Assembly (NCBI GenBank): GCA_964016985.1
Contig: OZ024830.1
Span: 79,311,852-79,375,851 of the forward strand
Reading direction: 5' to 3'
Length of the DNA: 64,000 nt
From: Anodontia alba
Lineage: Eukaryota > Mollusca > Bivalvia > Lucinida > Lucinidae
Shown: positions 59,603-64,000 of the stretch, in pieces
Layout: each line of letters starts with the position of its first letter
How positions within the stretch are numbered: the first letter of the stretch is position 1
Notes under the pieces: model-generated
Databases searched by the model: none
What the model was told of the DNA's origin: nothing
The model's input: only the letters and a program-made list of their open reading frames with translations
Program-made: the position numbers and the translations under genes

Positions 59603-60559
59603 CAGTAAACCCTCAATGGCTCGAACATCTTTTGGACCACGAAAATTTATTCGAGGCATAGATAGTTCGAGCCATTGATGGTTAATCATGGCGCCAGGTC
59701 AGGGAGCAAATCGTGAAAATTTAAGGAAGTCTTTTTTATCTATAATGCAATAATTGTATTGTGAGTGTACTCGTTAGAATCACCTCGATGAGGAGATTTT
59801 AATGAATACACGTATCTACATCTACATCGTACGCGCAGCCGTCATACTTGACTATTGTAGCGCGGGGGTTCGATGCATGAGAAAGAGAGAGCATGACATA
59901 ACAGAAATAAACAGATTTGATAGAAAGCCAGAAACAAATAAGTTTAGGCCGTTGCATACTCGTATTTACGCATCAGCCCTTCACCAATCTGACTCCTGTA
60001 CCGACACCAGAGTGTCCGAAGTCCCCGCCAGCATAGCTTAAGAACCTCACTTGAGCTACTTACAAGAGCGGTCCTGATAGTTAAAAGTGACACAGAGGAG
60101 AGCTCTAGTTTGAAGGATACCAAACTGGGAGCTTCAGCCACATTGGCTGATACAGAATTCCAGTGTCCAACAGTACGCGGGAAGAAACTATTTATAGTAA
60201 CCTCTGGAAGCAGGACTTAATCGGAATTTCAAGGAGTACTGTGATCTAGTCCTTTTTTATGCTAGTGTGAGGTAGTCGGCAGCTGGTATGTGCACAAGGC
60301 CATGTGCAATTTTGAAAAGCATGGTAAGTTGGTGTTTGGCACGCCAAACTTTTAGACACTCCCATTCAAGATGTTCAAGCATGGAGGTCACACTGTTTGT
60401 GTTCCTGTATCGGTTCGTGACATACCTGGCTGCACTGCGTTGAGCCATCTCGATCTTACGAATGTAGTCCTTGGTGTAGGGGCTCCAGACTGTGGAGAAA
60501 TACTAATACATACAATTTTCTGATACAATAAGAAAATTCCCCCTAAATACTTTATTTTT

Positions 60560-60595
<36 letters not shown>

Positions 60596-60682
60596 AGCTA
60601 TCGGTGGAATTTCGTAGGGACTAAAAAACGAGTTCGAATCATCTAAGGTAAACGAGCCATCGAACACATCGAGACTTAACCG
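59603..60682. mobile_element. TCGAAC-type MITE, copy 2, interrupted by LINE relic
   Basis: Left end CAGTAAACCCTCAATGGCTC; right end inverse CGGTTAAGTCTCGATG; TA on both sides. A degenerate core (GTACTCGTTAGAATCACCTC) at 59765-59815 is cut by inserted sequence up to about 60495, including the LINE fragment, followed by poly-T (60549-60594). Confidence 0.68.
60010..60495 (-). pseudogene. Non-LTR retrotransposon (Jockey/CR1-like) reverse transcriptase C-terminal relic
   Basis: In minus-strand order: WSPYTKDYIRKIEMAQRSAA, RYVTNRYRNTNSV, MLEHLEWECL, LTMLFKIAHGLVHIP, and after stops SFFPRTVGHWNS and EAPSLVSFK. This is the conserved region after the palm domain of Jockey/CR1/L2-type LINEs. Stops after YLTLA and elsewhere, and absence of any upstream reverse transcriptase, show a truncated dead copy. 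It lies inside a pogo/Tigger-like MITE (59603-60682). Confidence 0.85.
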
Positions 60683-60689
60683 TATATCG

Positions 60690-61185
60690 GTCTGGTGTTC
60701 AAGGAATGGGGGAGGGGAACAGGTACATTTAAGGGCATGCCTCTCTGCTAAAACAGTATTGTCTTCTTCTGAAAAGAGGGTACTCTAAAAGGAAATAATT
60801 TGCTCCCTTGGAATGTCCATTTATCTTAACCTCCTCAGAGGACAAGTGCCACTGACTCTATAAAGATATGCCTCAGTATTAGGTGTCTACTATTACATAA
60901 CCCCATTACGGTATTTGCCTTTAATGAATTGTCTCCGAATGATACAATTCAGATCAAACTCCAAGACGTACTTTCGGTGAAAAATAGAGAAAAATCATTG
61001 AATTTAATATGATGGTTTAGCGTACAATGTGCTAACGGTCTAAATTTATAAAGAAGAAACAGAAAATGAAAACAACACATACCGTACATGTACAATAGTA
61101 TTACAAACCATTTCATGTATTATACACTTCCTGATAAACAAAGTACAAAGGCGACACACGTTTACACATGAGCCGGGCCACAGCG
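60690..61185. other. No feature recognised
   Basis: AT-rich, no exon-like frame and no repeat seen elsewhere in the window. Confidence 0.5.
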
Positions 61186-61189
61186 TTAC

Positions 61190-61400
61190 ATATAAAATTA
61201 TATGTGCGCCCAGTGAAGACTCGGATCAGCCTGCGCATCCAGTCTGATCAGAGTCATCGCAGGGCACTCTTTTTGCCAAGTAGCCAAATCGTCTTCAGGC
61301 GGATAGCGAAGACTCTGATCAGCCTGCGCAGATTGATCAGTTTAAAGCTGGGCGCAGAAAATGATGTGTTGCGACTCATACATGTAACTACATGGTTAGA
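61190..61400. repeat. GCGCAGTCTGATCAGA dispersed family
   Basis: CAGTGAAGACTCGGATCAGC, CTGCGCATCCAGTCTGATCA and GCGAAGACTCTGATCAGCCT: direct and inverted pieces of the same core. Confidence 0.75.
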
Positions 61401-62620
61401 TCACTTACAATGAAAACTCAGATGATTTCGTTATGTTATATGCATGAACAAGTGGGAAAACGAAGTGAAACTGTGCCTTCGACATGCGAGAAAAGGAAAT
61501 TTTCAGATCACCCTGGCTTTTGGCACAGCCTCATCAGGGTACTTGCTGTCTTGTAATGCATTTTATAGTTATAGTATTCTTAAGGGGATAGCGAAGACCT
61601 TAAGCTGACTGCAGGCGAGCTGGGCTTCCGCCGCATATGTCTCGAACAAATTTTGACGTGGTGTGTCGCAATTACAAAATTTAATGTATATAAACGCAGT
61701 CATTCACACGCGAATATTATTAATCGATGTACCGATCGGCAGTCTTTGAAGCGTTACATGTATTTTGTATAATTGATGGTTTGGGATACATATGGGCATT
61801 GATTTATTCTTGCACAAATGAAAGTACATGCAGGCGTGGCATCTTAATTTATTCAGCATGACACGGGCCGAAGGCCGCGGTTTTCAACACCTCCCAAGGG
61901 ACCTGGCGAATGTTAATGCATTGAAAAACCACGTTTGATCGCTATTATTGCATAAAAACTGAGAACATTTGCTACACTTCGCGTTATTTCTTGCACTATT
62001 TTGTTTCGCCTTTTCACCGATGTCTCGCGAACGTAATTTCCACTGACTATGCTCGTTCTAGGGCCGGGCAGTAAACGTCTCGTGACGGCTTCAAATCTGT
62101 GGCCCCGGTACGTACATATTGAAAGTTGCGTAGCCGTGCATTAACAGCGCGTGAATTGCCTTGTTAATACACGGCTTTTCGCCGGTTAATGCACGGGCAG
62201 GATGATGTGAATCCGCTCTTATTGCGCATGCTCAAATCCATTTTCTTTCGCCTGAGGGGGCTCAATGGTATGTAAATTGAGCGGTTTGATATTACATAAT
62301 TAAACAGTTTCTCCAATATGCTATTTTTTTCTACCTGACTACATATTTATAAACATTTTAAAGCCTTGTGTATTGCTGGGGTGTAAAGCATTAATGATAA
62401 GAAGGCGCTTACAGAACACATTTAATTGAAAATTTTCCACATCTGTCATTTTTGTATTACTTTTCACTACATCCTTGTCTCTAGTTTCTTGACATTTATA
62501 TTTGAATATTAAGATAACTGTTGATATAGAGGAGGTTTGAGAGCACTTTTCCGGTGCACTAATCGGCGATATACATGTAACCTTTTTTGGTCTGTGTTTT
62601 ATTTGGCTTGAAACTTCCCA
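61400..62620. other. No gene seen; GC-richer patch
   Basis: 61860-62230 is GC-richer (GGGCCGAAGGCCGCGG, GTTAATGCACGGGCAGG and GTTAATACACGGC) and may be an old repeat. No open frame with a domain. Confidence 0.45.
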
Positions 62621-62623
62621 GAT

Positions 62624-62718
62624 AGCATTCTTTATAAATCTATAGCGGGCCGTTATCGGCCTGTCAGGGTAGCTGACGGACCGACATTGGCCCACTATAG
62701 ATTTATAAAGAATGCTTA
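62624..62718. repeat. Palindrome family P3, copy 2
   Basis: AGCATTCTTTATAAATCTAT, AGCGGGCCGTTATC, then GGCCCACTATAGATTTATAA and AGAATGCT. Better paired than copy 1. CCCAG and CTGGG lie at the outer edges. Confidence 0.85.
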
Positions 62719-62785
62719 CTGGGTTTCAACTCCAAATTATATGATATATGGCGAGTTTGGAGTATTCTCAATCAATTTTGATATA

Positions 62786-63067
62786 GTCGAACTTCAATGC
62801 CTCGAACATTTCTGAGACCACAGAAATTTGTTCTAGACATGGGTAGTTCGAGTCACAGGGTTAATCAAAGCGTCACGTCAGGAGGCAATTAGGGTTAAAT
62901 CGATTCTCTATAAAAATAGTATGTTGAATGCTATTATTAGAATTGCCTCGATGTGGCTAAATATGTGTTTTCTTGAGTTATCGGAAGAATTTCCTAGGGA
63001 TTAAAAACGAGTTTGAATCAGCAACGGTAAACGAGTCATCGGTATTCATATCACTGAAGTTGTAGGG
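62786..63067. mobile_element. TCGAAC-type MITE, copy 3
   Basis: AGTCGAACTTCAATGCCTCG at the left; CACTGAAGTTGTAGGG inverse at the right; TA flanks. The core is reduced to a half (TTAGAATTGCCTCGATG). Confidence 0.68.
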
Positions 63068-63359
63068 TATATACACTGTACCCAATCAGGGGTCTCCAGC
63101 CTTTAATAGGTTAATAAGAGCTACATTTCACGGACTTACGGATGTACGGACGGACAAGGAAAAATGTTATTACTTCGCTCTGAAAAAAGGGCATAAACTA
63201 GAACAGTTTTCAGAGGAAAACGTATGTCCCCTACCAGTTTGAACAGACATATTGTTGAAATAGGTTGTTTCTATAATGTCTCTATTTTTTGTGTGTGTGG
63301 TCGATGGGGGAGGGGGTGGGGGTGCAGTAATAATTTTAGTATTGTTTTGGGCTTTAGTC

Positions 63360-64000
63360 TTTCATGAAATGCTTCTTTTCAGAGGAAATAAAAATATCTG
63401 TGACATACCCTAAAAACATATGGCAATATGGGGCAGACAAGCCATTTATCAACATTCTAAGACCTTGTATGACCTTGAAAAGGGGGTCATGGTCACCCAA
63501 ACCAAATCAGTCCTTGTCCCAACAATATATCTGTGCTAAGACCTTGTATGACCTTGTGTGACCTTGAAAATATGGTCAAGGTCACAACAATACAACTTAT
63601 AGGTTTGGTCAAAATTTATCGATTCCCACATGAGATAGGGTGCAGACCAGCCATTTTCCAAAATCTTTGACCCTGAAATCAGTTCTTGTTTCTGTCTCAA
63701 CAACAGATATTGCAAGTTTGGTCAAAATCCATCCATTCATTCAGGAGATAGTGTGCAGAAAAGCCATTTTCCAACAATCGTAGCCCTCATGTGAACTTTT
63801 AAAAGAGGTCAAGGTCACCAAAATCTAATCATTTTTTACATGTCCCAGCAAGTTTGGTCAAAATCCATTTATTCCTTTGGGAGATTGAATGCAGACAAGC
63901 CATTCTCCAACCATTTTCCAACAATCTAACACCTCGTGTTACCTTGAAAATTGTACATTTGGCTAAAATCTATCCATTCATTAAGGAAATAGAGTGCGTA
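63360..64000 (+). repeat. Tandem repeat of about 150 bp units with TCAAGGTCA motifs
   Basis: Units share GCAGACAAGCCATTTTCCAA, AAGTTTGGTCAAAATCCATC, CATTCATTCAGGAGATAG and TGACCTTGAAAA. The motif TCAAGGTCA or its inverse occurs at 63470, 63559, 63576 and 63809. The array continues past the window end. Confidence 0.85.

Overview
The window is animal nuclear DNA: AT-rich, intron-rich and packed with repeats. There are no operons, ribosome binding sites or bacterial genes. The kinds of repeats present (long arrays of degenerate 130-310 bp units, tRNA-headed SINEs with a shared 3' tail, and many palindromic TIR elements) suggest a mollusc, most likely a marine bivalve. That assignment is inference from repeat style and from the protein's resemblance to animal HSD17B14; no marker gene settles it.

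One intact protein gene is supported. It lies on the minus strand from 53843 down to 29423. Nine coding exons join in phase into a 272-residue short-chain dehydrogenase/reductase that aligns end to end with HSD17B14 (17-beta-hydroxysteroid dehydrogenase 14, DHRS10). The Rossmann glycine motif, NNAG, catalytic Asn/Ser/Tyr/Lys and the PGN...TPLW segment are all present. Where the human enzyme has the Asp that selects NAD, this protein has Ser-Arg, which predicts a preference for NADP(H). Its introns hold a decayed mariner (intron 4), a decayed Tc1-like element (intron 1), several palindromic MITEs, a SINE, an inverted extra copy of exon 2 (intron 8) and a tandem array of broken exon-7/splice-donor copies (intron 7).

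Layout: 1-12 kb has a local duplication, foldback elements and the first copies of a nine-member palindromic MITE family, then an inverted satellite (10.98-12.05 kb). 12-28.5 kb has mollusc-type tandem arrays, more MITEs and three good SINEs, two with clear target duplications, plus two weak plus-strand exon candidates (12.36 and 24.0 kb). 29.4-53.8 kb is the HSD17B14-like gene. 54-64 kb has tandem tRNA-like units, pogo/Tigger-like MITEs, a LINE reverse-transcriptase C-terminal relic, and an array carrying extended nuclear-receptor half-sites.

Main novelty candidates: (1) a palindromic core, GTACTCRTYAGAA...TTCTRAYGAGTAC, that sits inside otherwise different TIR elements and whose arms co-vary between copies; (2) an intronic array of duplicated exon-7 ends, five of which keep a GTGAGT donor; (3) an inverted copy of exon 2 that could pair with the real exon in the same pre-mRNA; (4) a poly-C-ended foldback carrying repeated in-frame YMNG peptides. 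Boundaries of repeats are approximate throughout, because they were read by eye.
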